Shown: piece by piece, positions 22,600 to 34,642 of the stretch
Layout: every line of letters begins with the position of its first letter
Numbering within the stretch: position 1 is the first letter of the stretch
Origin: Caprella mutica
Taxonomy: Eukaryota > Arthropoda > Malacostraca > Amphipoda > Caprellidae
Direction: 5' to 3'
Length of the DNA stretch: 64,000 nt
Assembly (NCBI GenBank): GCA_947561585.1
Contig: CANNZV010002299.1
Coordinates: 40,653 to 104,652 of the forward strand
Made by a program: the position numbers and the translations under genes
The notes under the pieces: model-generated
Database searches by the model: none
What the model was told of the DNA's origin: nothing
What the model saw: only the letters and a program-made list of their open reading frames with translations

Positions 22600-24259
22600 T
22601 CAAATAATTAACAGCAATCCTATCTATACCAATGAATATAGAAAAATATAAGTATATATAGTACCGTAGTACGTACGTAGTTCCAAATATTCTTAATACA
22701 GACAATCATCAAACTAAACCATGTAATCCATTATGTTTCCCTGAAAAATGAACTCAGAGTAAGCTTTAGTTAATTTTAATATCTAACCACAATGTTCTTC
22801 AAATAAATACTGCCTATGTGAAGCTCTGAAGTTGAAAATCGCCATATTACTTACCTAGTTACCATCTTTTAAAATGTAAGTTTCGCTACCTACCAACCAA
22901 TTCAGGAGCGACTTACAAAGATTGTCACTCTATTCGCCACAAATAGCATAGGAAACTAACGAATTTGGTGACAAACGTTCAATTTTTCGACGATTGCAAG
23001 CAAAATTCTCAGTTGTGAAAGCTCTACTTGTATTGAAAATAATATGAAAAAAGGCAAAAAATATTTTTCTATCGAATGATCTATCAATCATTCTCTCAAA
23101 GTATTTCTTTAAGAAGATATTGGCTTGTAACGTAAAGTATTCCTCTGCCTATTTAAGAACTTGTGAGAGCTTTGTCACCGATAGGTATTTTCCCTTCGCA
23201 TAAATCAATGGAATTCTTAGGAGCGTGGTGACTTTTCAGATTAAAAATGTACTTTGCGAGTATATCACAGAAAAACGGGTCTTTAATTGGAGCCATTTTT
23301 ACTTCTAACATGCAGTTTGTTTAATTTACTTCAAGTTGATTAAAGATTTTAAGTGAAAATATTTGTATTTATAAGGTAAAATAGCTTGCAAAATATTTAT
23401 AACCGTTCTTGTTTGATTAAATTCTTGACTTGTGGGTGAGTGCGTGCGTGAGGTTGTATCTTCTCTCAGATTCTCAGACTCAGTGTTAATTCTAGTGTGA
23501 ACGAGTGAGGTAGCATGGATTTGATCTCTTGGTTCAACTTTTGACCAATAGTTATGGTACTTTTGGTAGATCAGTTTCTGCCATTATTTCTTTCAAGATT
23601 CTATATTTTCAGATACGTTTTTACTAAGAGTTGATTATTGCTATAGATACATAGGTGAATTGACAGAGTTTCGGAAGTTTATATATAATTCTAGGTACAC
23701 TTTCTTATCCATCTATAATTTAGATTAGATACAACCGTAAAACTATTCTAGTTTATGTCTCGGTTCCAGTATTATTATATATATAGTTGTCTCATAAATC
23801 GTAGTAGTTGATTTTATTACAATTTTTATATGAGGATTGTCCAGTTAGAACTTGCCTCTATTTTTTAGGAAAAATCTACGGGCATTTAACTTTTTTTAAA
23901 TCTAGGGATAATTCTCGCATGTTTTTATATCGCTCCCAGATCGCAGTGTCACTGGTGACAAAATCGACATCGTTAAATATCTTCTAAGGCTAGAGTACCA
24001 GGCAAAAATTGCGGGAAGCACTCTGGACAACTTGATGATTAGCTCTCTCTCTCTCTCTTAGACCACGGATTGACTCTTAAGTAAAGTGGTTGCCGAGGTA
24101 GCTGCTATACTAGGTATGAAACTACATAACCTTATGTGAAATGAATTAAGTTGTTCATAACTGATTCTCTAGTGATCTCCATTAAATTCTGATAGATAAC
24201 TTCCCACATTTTCAACAAATAATAATGAAAAAAGGTTAATTTTCTATCCTTATTTTCAG
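22600..24259. other. Spacer that may hide 5' exons of the gene at 24.3 kb
   Basis: No confident exon. Possible elements: a TCAGT initiator near 23480 followed by a short ATG frame at about 23515, and a candidate exon ending at 24113 (CTAG|GTATGA) whose phase would join to 24260. If the acceptor is at 24061, that exon has an in-frame TGA; an acceptor at 24081 avoids it. I leave it unassigned. Confidence 0.35.
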
Positions 24260-24911
24260 AACCACAAGTACAACCTAAGCCACCTCCTAAGAGGCAATGC
24301 AGAGATAACGGTAAGCATAATTAACTAGTCTCTAGTAATTTGTCTTAAAATCTAAATGCACACAATAATTTGCTGGCACATTCTTTTAACATAATATTGA
24401 AAACTGATACAAACCTTGTTTTTACAGCCACCCATAGAATAATTAATTTATTACTACAATTCTCTATTGAACAATAAATAAACTAGGTCTGATCCATTGA
24501 TTACATTAGCTACCTTAATATTTTTAACTTAAAATAAAAGTAAAATTATTTCCACAGGAAGGAAGACAGGAAACAGAACCGAGGCAGAGGCAACCGACGT
24601 GAACGAAATAACAGTTCACACCTCACAGGAAATGTGTAAGTAACCTATATTTAAAACTTACTTCAATGATAAACGAATGTAACTATGAATCCAGCTCATT
24701 TAGACTATTGTATCATATTTTAATTGAATAATAGCTATTTCTCTTTCAAAAAAGCAAACACACTAAGTTACACAACTTCATGAATTTTCAAATTAGTGAT
24801 TATAAAATACTGGTGATATGCTTGTTAAAAGTCACTCTACATAAATTAACCTTTACTCTACTTTTCCCCACAGCTAACGAGATGACTGAGCAGCAGCTCT
24901 CCCACAGCTAA
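24260..24911 (+). CDS. Last three exons of an unrecognised gene, possibly a fourth family A locus (partial)
   Basis: Exon 24260-24310 (51 bp), exon 24558-24635 (78 bp), terminal exon 24874-24911 ending in TAA. Acceptors TTATTTTCAG, TTTCCACAG and TTTTCCCCACAG and donors G|GTAAGC and T|GTAAGT are all good. Both internal exons have a 2+3n+1 phase, and the frame stays open through both joins to the stop, which chance would rarely give. The encoded tail is polar, proline- and charge-rich, with no domain I know. The first exon begins like family A exon 8 of copy 1 (AACCA after TATTTTCAG, same phase, proline/arginine-rich). This suggests homology, but upstream exons like family A exons 1-7 were not found. 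The acceptor sequence CCCACAGCTAACGAGA recurs at the stop codon, a short local duplication. Confidence 0.6.
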
Positions 24912-24924
24912 CGAGAAAATTGTC

Positions 24925-25085
24925 AAATACTCATTATAAAAAAAATTGTAAATAGCTACTCATAAAAAAAAATTGTGAATAGCTACTCATTATAAAAAAA
25001 TTGTGAATAGCTACTCATTATAAATAAAATTGTAAATAGCTACTCATTATAAATAAAATAGTAAATAGCTACTCATTAAAACATT
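24925..25085 (+). repeat. Tandem repeat, about 30-bp unit
   Basis: About five imperfect copies built on AATAGCTACTCATTATAAA with an AAATTGT variant. It lies right after the terminal exon at 24911, in the probable 3' UTR of that gene. Confidence 0.8.
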
Positions 25086-25154
25086 AGCCTTCTATGCATT
25101 CTAACTTTCGGAATAACTATAAGCTATCGTTAACAACAATTTTACATACATCCA

Positions 25155-25465
25155 CTAAATGATCACAACTTGCAATCGTAGTATGGCAGCTACAAACAAA
25201 GCAAACTTAGCCTCAAGATTTGCAGCTTTATTGCATTTTGGTACTAATAAATTAGTAAGACCTTTCATACCAACAGGATATGAACCAACGTGTTTTTTTT
25301 TCATTTCTCGTGATTCACCAACTGACAGTACTTTCCTTGTAGTTTACACTTACATAATTCGCAATAAGCTTTATCTTGTGAACCCAGCACTTCACACAAC
25401 CACTGGCTAAAGGACTTCTTCTAAAGCCACTCTTTTCTGAATTTTTGTGAGTAGCTTTACTCATT
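25155..25465 (-). pseudogene. hAT-like transposase N-terminal zinc-finger fragment
   Basis: On the minus strand, broken frames read KEWL ... AYCELCKCKLQGKY ... LVNHEK.KKN and then a segment resembling KAANLEAKFALFV. That order (FxxEWL, CxLC, LxxHxxxKKH, then an 'E-x-K-x-A-L-F' helix) is typical of the N-terminal finger region of many insect hAT-type transposase relatives. Several frameshifts and stops intervene. Family assignment is from recalled motif order, not a search. Confidence 0.45.
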
Positions 25466-26030
25466 TTTAAGGATTTCAAAAGCTCGAAAATCCAAAAGAA
25501 GAAGAAAAACAAAGTCTCACAGCCACTGATAGTCTGATACAATACTAGTATCAAAGTTAATAGACTGGATAAAATCATTTAGTTTAAGTTGGTATATCAA
25601 TTTCCAATACGAAAAATCACAAATTGAACCAACCAATAAAGTTGCAGATGAGATTGTAATGCGTGACGTCAGTGGCGGGAAATTTTTTGACGTGACTTCT
25701 TGAACGTGATTGGTTGAAAGTCTGTGACCTGCATAGTGCAGACCCGTCGGACCGTTAGTAAGAACCATACATGTATGGCACTTAAATTGAAAAAGTTTTG
25801 TAATAAACGTACAGTCAATCGGCTTGGTTAGGAATATTTTCTTCAATTCCTAATATTTGATCAAAAGGAGCTGAAAAAAAGCTAAATGTTTTATGAAAAA
25901 GCTATATTAAAAGCTAGGAGCTAGATTTATTAAATAAAAAGCTAACCGCTTGAGAAAAAAGCTAGATCTAGCTCAAAAAGAGCTAAATCCTAATAAAGAT
26001 TAGGAGAGTAGACCAGTTGTGTGTTATTAT

Positions 26031-28565
26031 TAGGGTTGTGACATTGCATATTTTGCATATGCTTTTCTAAAACGCATATGCTTATTTATTCGCATATGCA
26101 TTTATCAACATGCATATGCAATAATAAATATGCATTTACTAATTTGCATATATGCATTTAGCAATATTCATTTGCATTTACCAATATGCATTTACCTATA
26201 TGCATTTGCCAATTTGCATATGGATTTATAAGCATGCATATATTTTTATAAATATGCTTATCCTGAAGCTGTCTGTGACGAATGGAAGAGAAGTGGGTGG
26301 CGTACATTGGGCCCCGAACTGTTGTAATTTGGATTATGGATTGTTTTTTTTTTTCATTTTTATTATATTTATCATTTTTTAACGCCACTTGCAGTTTTAA
26401 AGGATGGTTAGGCTCCTCGACTACTAGGTCTTTGATTTTTGGGTTTGATAGGCTCGTAGGGTTCATTTTCTATCACCTCTTCATTTTCCTCTTCCAACCG
26501 TAAGTGCAGCCACCGTTGTTTTGTGTCCCTTTTCGTCACTGCATTCACGGAGTAGCTTTTCTGCATCCATGAGCATTGTCACCGACAGTAGTAAGTGACT
26601 TTGTTCCATATAGAACCACTTTCCTTTCTGACTGCTTCTTCTAGTGCCTTGTATTTAATTTCCTTTTGATGTCAGCGATATGGCCTTTGGTTCAGAAGCA
26701 GACGTTAAACCCCTACTAAATTAACTATTAATATGAATTTGCATATATTATGAATTATTTTGCATTTAATAGTAATGTTCCAAATTTAAAATGCCAAGTA
26801 TTTCAAAACACTATAGGATACTATATTAGTGAAGTGAATTTTCATGGCTACCAGTTATTTAAGAACAGAAACTAAGAATCACAGGAAACGGACTATTCCC
26901 AGCCGGACTATTACTCGCCCGCAGACTTTTCCCCTGCACTCTAACATACTTAGATATTTTCATAATAATGGTTAAACCATTGTAAGATTTTTAAGGTACA
27001 AATATTAAATATACATATTAGATAAAGGACACTAAAAAAGAGGTCAATATTTAGTGTAATATAAATTTATACCTAGTAGGTTTATTAATTGAGGTTAATT
27101 AATAAATTAATTTAAAAAAATAATAATAAAGTTTATTAATGATCTGTAAAAGCGTAAATTTGAACGAGTAGTTAATAGATCGCCATTTTATGTATAGCTG
27201 AAAAACAAAATAATAAATTCACGATATACAAAACTACAGAGTTTAAATAACTGAACAAATCGAAGCTGCTTAGAGTACCTTGCGACACTTGGTAACCCTT
27301 AGTATTGGAATAATGTTCATACTTTGTTGCATCTCCTAATTATATACGAAAATACCAAGGCACAGTCTTAAAATCTAACGAACCATATGGTCACATAATT
27401 ACGGGAATCAAATTCTGTTAATAAAGTGTGTTTTCTATTAATAAATCAATTAATTAATTTTGTGTTTTATCAAAATTATACTTTAATAACCTAAATTACT
27501 GATATTTTATTCGGCGGGGAAAAGTCCTGAAGGGGAATAGTCCTACTGCCATACTGACCACCTGTGTCTATATTTTAGCTTGATGGCGCCATATAGTTAA
27601 CAATATTCTTTAATTTTCAAACAAAAATTTAAAATCATATTCATTAGGTAAACAAAATGATAGAACACCTAAAGGTATACTGTATGTATAACAAATAAAT
27701 TTGGGTGATTGTTCAACCTCCCCCTAGATATAAACAGCTGGAAGTGCATATATTGCCTTCCTTTCAGTTTCAAATGCATATGCCTTTTTTATATGCATTA
27801 TCTTTAAGTGCATATGTTTTATCTGCAAAACATATGCGTTTCCCAGGCGGCTAACCAAGCCGTTACAATCGTGTTAGCTTCTAGTGTAGATTTAGAAACG
27901 AGGGAGAGTACACGTGTGTGCGTCGCTCTCAGACCTGACTGAGTAAGTTGAGTAACGGTTCTCGTTAGCACAACAGCTGATGTTAACTTACACATTATTC
28001 TTCAAAGTACTTTAGGTATCTGATCATTTTGCTCAATAATTTTGTCATCTATGGACATTTAACTGATGTAAGAAGATTAATTGATGAATATTTAGGCAAC
28101 AGATGCAATGTTAATGACTTAAATAAGCGTTTGTTTGAGCGTGTTCTAGATGCGTGCAACCTCCCTCGTTTCTCAAACGTCACTGGCCGTGTGCGAATGC
28201 TCCCTGAACTGTCAGTCTGTTGCTAGGGTGACGTCATATGTGTGCTGTGACGTCACCACACGACACAGCGGAACAACAACAAGACGCCAAGGAAGCTGTT
28301 TTGACTGAAGCGAAGAGAGACAAGGAAGCTCACTTGACTAATTGCTAACAACAAGGTGTTAACACGATGGTTCCGCTTATACGTTGTTGGTTTAGCCGTT
28401 ACACCGCTTCCTTAGTACTATAACTTCCTTGGCGTTTCCTAAAAGGAATATGCGATTTCTCAAATGCATATGCGTTTTCTCAAAAAGCATAAAACCTGTT
28501 GCATATGCAGTATATTTCCCAGTGCATATACTGCATATATGCAAATGCATAATGTCACAACCCTA
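26031..28565. mobile_element. hAT-type element, 2.5 kb, with 8-bp target duplication
   Basis: Inverted ends TAGGGTTGTGACATTGCATA and TGCATAATGTCACAACCCTA. The 8-bp GTTATTAT lies at 26023-26030 and again at 28566-28573; an 8-bp duplication is the hAT hallmark. TGCATAT/GCATATGC motifs are dense in the first and last few hundred bases. The interior shows no recognisable transposase. A central G/C-richer block (about 27850-28450) has its own inverted repeats around GGCTAACCAAGCCGTTAC and two TGACGTCA sites. Confidence 0.8.
28229..28255. promoter_or_regulatory. Pair of CRE-like TGACGTCA palindromes inside the hAT-type element
   Basis: Perfect TGACGTCA octamers at 28229-28236 and 28248-28255, 19 bp apart start to start. 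This is the consensus of CREB/ATF factors. Another copy is at 25664-25671, and one lies near 29219. Function is inference. Confidence 0.4.
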
Positions 28566-28971
28566 GTTATTATTTTTCAAGTGGATGGTGCGTGTCTTCA
28601 GCAGTCTTGAACCAATCAGCGACTCCCAGAGTCACATGATTGTGAAAAGTGTGGACAAACCAAGGGGAATTCTAGATACAAGCAAATTACCATTGCCAAC
28701 GCGCGTGATACGAAGGTTAATAAGTGTTTAAAGATAGTAAGAATACAGCAGACAATAGTTCTAATTTTTTAAACAATTTAACGAGGCATGATTACAAAGA
28801 TTGGATAGAAATTTGTTGTAATCATCAACTCTCTAATATGGCTGAATCAACAACCATTAACAAAAATTGCTATGTCTGTGGAGACAATTTTTCAAGAATC
28901 AAGATGGCAATTCACAAAGATTTTGAATTCATTCAAAACTAAGTTGAGGTTTCTCTTAAACTTAGTTTTAT

Positions 28972-29087
28972 TAGGGTTGTGACAATATGCGTTTGAAATC
29001 ATAGATCCTGAAAATATAATAGACTGATTGAATTTTCGTATGATAGATAATCTTAAGATATATAAAACGCATATTGTCACAACCCTA
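28972..29087. mobile_element. 116-bp hAT-type MITE
   Basis: Ends TAGGGTTGTGACAATATGCG and CGCATATTGTCACAACCCTA are perfect inverted repeats, nearly the same as those of the 2.5-kb element at 26031. The flanking 8-mers (AGTTTTAT and GTAATTAT) are only similar, so the target duplication has decayed. Confidence 0.7.
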
Positions 29088-29334
29088 GTAATTATCTTCT
29101 CAAATTATTCAATTTGAATTATACTTTCATAAAGTTGTAAAGTAAATAAATGTAATATATTCTTTTAGCTGAGATATCAATACTACATAGCATAGATAGT
29201 AATAAATTTTCCCGCTCATGACGTCACGCACCACCGGTCTCTTCTGCAACGCTATTGGTCAGTTTAAAAAAAGATGTCTCCCATATGAGATTGGTCTACT
29301 CCCCTAATCTTTATACTCAGGTGTGGTTCAATTG

Positions 29335-30075
29335 ATACAAAACGAGGATCAGGAAGACCACCAAAAACTACCCACAGAGAAGATCGTGCCATCCCTATAA
29401 CAACGAATATAGATTAGATTGCTTGGATATCGAATCGATGGACTGTTCCATCGAATAGACAGACCGTTGTTTGTGGGATGGTGAGACTGTGCATAAAGGA
29501 CCATTTCAAGACTGCTGCAGGTATTTCTCGCCAAATGAGTGAAACACTTGGTCTCAATTTCTCCAGATTCACAGTTTCTAGAAGTTACAGGGTAGGGATA
29601 AAAGCCTGGATGCTTGCACCGAAGCCTCTGATATCAATAAAGAACCAAACTGGAAGGCTTCAGTTTGCCAAGGAGCATGTTGTTTGGTCGAAGGAGAAGT
29701 AGTGGTCCATGGTTCATTTCAACGACGAATCGACGGCATAAGGTGTTCGAGGTAATGTGGGTGAACGACTGTCCCTGAAGTTCGTTAAGAAAACTGTGAA
29801 GCATGAAGGCGAGAGCATGATTGTCTGGGGTGGCGGGAATAGGCCCAATTGTTCGTGTACATAGAGTGGTCAAAAAAGCAGCGTATACGCAATCTCATCC
29901 ACCAATGCATTCCATATTTACAATCATTTGATACTCAACAACGAATTTTGATGCAGGACAATTCTCTTTGCTAAATATGTGAAAGCATGAATAAAAAGTA
30001 AATTAGTTTCTCTTATAAGCTGGCCTGCTCACAGCTCCGAATTGAACCCAATTGAAAACATTTGGAAGGTATCCA
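29335..30075 (+). pseudogene. Tc1-like transposase relic
   Basis: Broken frames carry the family's order of motifs: a GSGRPPKTT.REDR-like stretch at about 29345-29395 (linker between helix-turn-helix domains), FNDES near 29717-29731 (first catalytic Asp block), SMIVWGG at about 29815-29835, QDN at about 29955-29963, and LNPIENIWK at about 30038-30070. Several stops and frameshifts show it is dead. A 'DD34E' Tc1-like assignment follows from these blocks. Confidence 0.75.
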
Positions 30076-30777
30076 AGCCATCAGTCTATTTTGGGGTTAG
30101 TGGGTTGAAGCAACATTGTGACAATATAACAATTCAGTATATAATATATATGTATATTTATATGTATTGTATACTAATATACAAAAACAATTATGTAGAT
30201 AAAATTATTAAAAAAATCATGTAAAAAAATTTCATTCAAAATAATTGTGAAAACAACATGTAATATTTGTCATGTAAAAATATATACCTAGGTAGCTGTA
30301 TAAGAAATATCTACAAATAATTAAAAAAATGAATATACACAAATATGAATAATTGAAATGAAAGTAGTTTTTCAAATTGCCAGCATATTTCTTTGAAAGT
30401 GAGTTTTCATTTACTTAGGAATACTTTTAATTTACATATATAATTTAGGTACTCGGAAAACTGCCAGTCACTTGCTGGCAATTTATGCATTTTTTGACTT
30501 TTCTGAAATATTATTTGGTCATTAACACATTCTAAAAACATTTTAATTTATAAAAAACGGCGCTTGCCCTTCGTTAAGGGATTAAGGGGACATTTTTTTT
30601 ACAGTTATAACTAAAGTATAGAGATATTGGTTTAATTCAATGGAAAACAGTATTTCAACAAAGCTACTTTATTAAACTTACACAATGAACCAAACTTCAG
30701 TACAAACACAGAAACTATAATTACCATTTTTAACTCATTTGTTAAGACACGTACATATATTTATACAAAATTTTATA

Positions 30778-31408
30778 CAGGGTGTCCGACACTTATGTTG
30801 CCAAACTTTAACATAAGGTTGCATTCGTCGAAATAAACACTTTTTATTCTATGAAGATATGGTCTAAAATGCTTAGTTAAAAAAGAGTTACAAGGTTAGG
30901 AAAGTAGTATCTGTACCATTTATTAGTAATAGTTAACATTATTTTTTTTAATGTTGTGATAAGAAACAAAACATTTTCAACAGTAATTATTAGGAGCACA
31001 AGAAACATAATCTTAAATTAGGTTACATGTTTACAGAATGTGTTCAATTTGCCGCCCATTTGTTGCGATGCAAGCGTTCAAACGTTTTTCCTGCAAGGAT
31101 TCGTGAAACTCCTGGTGTCTTTGCTCGCGTCAGCCAATCATTGGACAAACCTTTGAACGCTTGCATCGCAACAAATGGGAGGCAGTTTAAACATATTCTT
31201 TAAACATGTATTCTAATTTAAGATTATGTTTCTTGTGCTCATAATAATTACTGTTAAAAAATGTTTTGTTTCTTTACTAAAAACTACTTTCCTAACCATG
31301 TAACTCTTTAACTAAGCATTTTAGACCATATCTTCATGGAATAAAAAGTGCTTATTTCGACGAATGCAACCTTATGTTAAAGTTTGGCAACAAAAGTGTC
31401 GGACCCTG
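30778..31408. mobile_element. Foldback element with long inverted arms, TA target site
   Basis: Ends CAGGGTGTCCGACAC and GTGTCGGACCCTG (with one mismatch) are flanked by TA on both sides. Inverted similarity continues inward for well over 200 bp per arm, so most of the element folds on itself. Each arm encodes, reading toward the centre-out, a short peptide resembling a transposase C-terminus (LNACIATNGRQ.EHIL). It therefore looks like a head-to-head deletion derivative of a mariner-like element. Confidence 0.75.
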
Positions 31409-31978
31409 TATATTTATATCTTGTATAATATAAATTAAGTGAATGATAAATCACATATAACTTTGTTCAATATTTATTACCAGGGCTGAGACAATATGCA
31501 GTGACAATATGCAGTTATCATTAAAGCATATGATGCATCATATTTTGGTTAGAGCATATGCCTTAATAATAACTCACGTACCCTAACAATGAGGCATATG
31601 CTCTAACGGTAAGGCATATGCCCTAACAATAAAGCATATGCTCTAACAGTAAGGTATATGCACTTTCATTACTGTATATGTTAATTAGAGTACTGGAAGA
31701 TACATATATGGAATATTATATATGGTTGCATCATTAATAGGATGAAAAGTTATATTCAACAATTACAAATTACGTTCTACACAATGCAGCAGCCTTGATT
31801 ATCAAAATATGAAATTATTTAAAAGTCTATCGTTACTACATGCAGTCATATCTAATATTATTGGAACTTTGTTCCACCGGTAACTTATCTCTGTTCATTT
31901 GAATCTCCATATATACACATCTACAGTGAAGCTCATTATTTGCATTGTTTTTTGTCCCTTGGAAATTTAAGTATAGGT

Positions 31979-33313
31979 ATGCCTAAACAACGGAAACAAG
32001 TGGATGTGCTAATAAAGGAAATTCTTTAGGAATATCCAGACTTTGAACTCTCTGATGGAACTATGACATGTAAATATTGTAAATCGAAGCGAAAGTAAGA
32101 ACCTATAGATCTACTTGGGTTTAAGTTACAATTACCAGATGCTATTCTCTTTAAGTACAGTCCTTATATTTTGTTATGGTGCTTGCACTACCGCCATAGT
32201 TACCGGTTTTTGAATAGATACATTTATATCACAAAATACGATTCAATATTTTGAAGCCTAGCTATATGTATATTTGTCAATTTATGATTTCCACTGTCTA
32301 AATGAATTTCTTCTGCAGTTCAAGCAAATGAAGAAATTCCACTTTCAACAACATGTGGGAACATCTAAGCACAAGACCAATAAGATGAGATGTGAAGAGC
32401 CCTCGCCTTCAGCAGGTCCTTCTAACGTAAACAAGTGTAGATCCTCCAGCTGACCGATCTATATTATCTCCAATTAACAGAGATATGTGCAAAGCATTTA
32501 TTTCAGCAGATATCCCATTGAGCAAATTAGAAAATGAAGATTTCAGAATTTTTTTGCATACCTACACTGGAGAATGCATCCCAGACAGAACCACCTTACG
32601 AAAATACTATGTAAGAAACATCTATGAATCAAAAATGGAAAGTTTACAAAAAAAAAGCTAGGGGACAAAAATTGTGGGTATCAATTGATGAAACTACAGA
32701 TGTCGAACAGAGGTACATAGGTTGTTTCGTATTTGGAATTATGGGAGTACCTGAAGAGAAAAATAAATGTTATCTTGCAAATATTGCAATTCTTCAAAAA
32801 GTAAACCATTCAACCATAGCTGGATTTTTCACAGATTCACTTCGGTGTTTATGGACTGATGAATTCCATTATGAGGACATCTTACTGGTAACAACTGACG
32901 CTGCTCCTTATATGGTCAAAGCGATGAATTCACTGAAAGTCCTATTTCCTAAAATGGTACATGTCTCTTGTCTAGCACATGGCTTGCATCATATTGCAGA
33001 AAAGGTTATAGCTAACTATCCGGTTGTGAACAAATTAATATCTGCTACCAAAAGTGTATTTGTAAAGGCACCACATAGGATTGAATAATTTACTGAATTG
33101 GCACCAGGTATTCCTCTTCCGCCGTCTCCGGTTATAACCAGATGGGGTACTTGGTTAGACGCGGCCAAGTATTATATTACTCTGTTAATTTGGAAAGTGT
33201 GAGCAGAGTCATAAAATCATTGGATGGAAATGAGGCACAAAGCAAATCCGATTCCCAGAAACTTCTGGGAAATTTTGAACTCTCTCTGTCTCTTAGCTTC
33301 ATTTCCACTAACT
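31979..33313 (+). pseudogene. hAT transposase, N-terminal and catalytic part (interrupted)
   Basis: 31979-32095 encodes the first half of a BED-type finger (CKYCKSK) with an in-frame TAG near 32027. A GT donor after 32094 and an acceptor (TTCTTCTGCAG) near 32320 lead to the second half (HFQQH.GTSKH). The best stretch is 32624-33088: residues VSIDETTD (first catalytic Asp region), TTDAAPYM (second), and CLAHGLHHIAE, the conserved block seen in this hAT branch. It then passes through [12 protein letters not shown] in a shifted frame before the insertion at 33314. Stops and frameshifts make it non-functional. Confidence 0.8.
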
Positions 33314-34332
33314 TGTGATGGACGCCCTCTGGGTTATCTCATCAACTGTGAAACCTTATAAAGGTCCACTGCATGGGTTACGTGTGATCAGAATCCTACT
33401 CTTTTATCTTATATTTCAGATTCCTTTTTACTCAGTTTATCTCTCTCTACTAAATACTCATTGCCATGCCCTAGAACCAACTTGCTTATATGGTTCCGAC
33501 CTCAGGCCTCTGGTCAATGCTTAACTGTATTTAGGATGAATAACAAGTTTAACTATAACTTTTTAAAGAGAATGTATTTCTCTATCAAGCATATATAACT
33601 GCACTATGCACTTCACTAAAACACTCACAAGTAATTGTCTCACAAACTAAGACTTGAGATTAGATGTTTATCTCATGCGAGCCAATTGGTAAGTCGCTGT
33701 CTACCAACGAACTAACTCGTTCATTCTACACAGCTTACATTTATAGTGACATACTAATGACGTACTAACTATATCAAATCATTACATCACATATCTCCCC
33801 CTTCTATTTAAATTGAAAATGATTTTTAAAATATTTATTTCAAAACTTCATTTTCAATTAAGCAATTCTAAAATTTAAAAACATAAATCCCATTTAAATC
33901 AATCCTATAATTCAAAACATTAAATCTCAAATTGAAAAATTCTAAAATTCAAATTGAACAATCATAAACATCAAACCTATAACTGCAAGAATTTTAAACA
34001 TTTATTTAATAATAATTAGTTTCTTCCCCTCTTTTTTTTCTGAATGTCGATATTAAATAGAGTTCAGAAATCCAAAAAAGAAAATATACTATGTATATAA
34101 AATATTTCAAACTTACATATAACATCAAAAATAGTATGAATACACATCAAAACTGAAATTAACATATTGTGACATTTTTGCAACCATCAAAAAAAATATT
34201 TCAATTTAACTTGTAAAATTTATTTTGTTTCAAACAAACATTCAATTCATTTTTTACGTTAATTTTAATAAAATTATTTTACTTTCCAAACAATTATTAA
34301 GTGTCACACTAAAATTAAACAATGTTCCTTAA

Positions 34333-34642
34333 CACGTTAACCGCCATAGCGCGATTATGGAAAGTTCCTCTACCGCCATACATAGCTGATGCTATTGCAG
34401 CCAGCAAGGAAGTTATAGTACGCAGCCAGTAGCATGCCAGCACTGGAGTAAGGAGGTATGTGGTGTCTAGTCTCTATGTATACTTGATGTTAGGCTAATA
34501 AAAAGTGTGGGTCACGGGTGGCCAATTGAGCAGTCTACACAGCATTATTAGTCTGTATCTGCAAACGTACCACCGGTGTACCATATGCCGGCACAGTAAT
34601 AAGCTCCACGTACCACCCGTGTACCATATGGCGGTTAACGTG
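34333..34642. mobile_element. 310-bp TTAA-site MITE (piggyBac-like)
   Basis: Inverted ends CACGTTAACCGCCATA and TATGGCGGTTAACGTG are perfect and flanked by TTAA at 34329-34332 and 34643-34646. TTAA target sites are the hallmark of piggyBac-type transposition. It sits within the nested insertion, so it is the third layer of nesting here. Confidence 0.75.

Noticed and set aside
21618..22651. Overlapping open frames over the TATCCAA array
   Set aside because: Open in several frames on both strands; the 17-, 20- and 22-bp periods make the peptide an artefact of the repeat.
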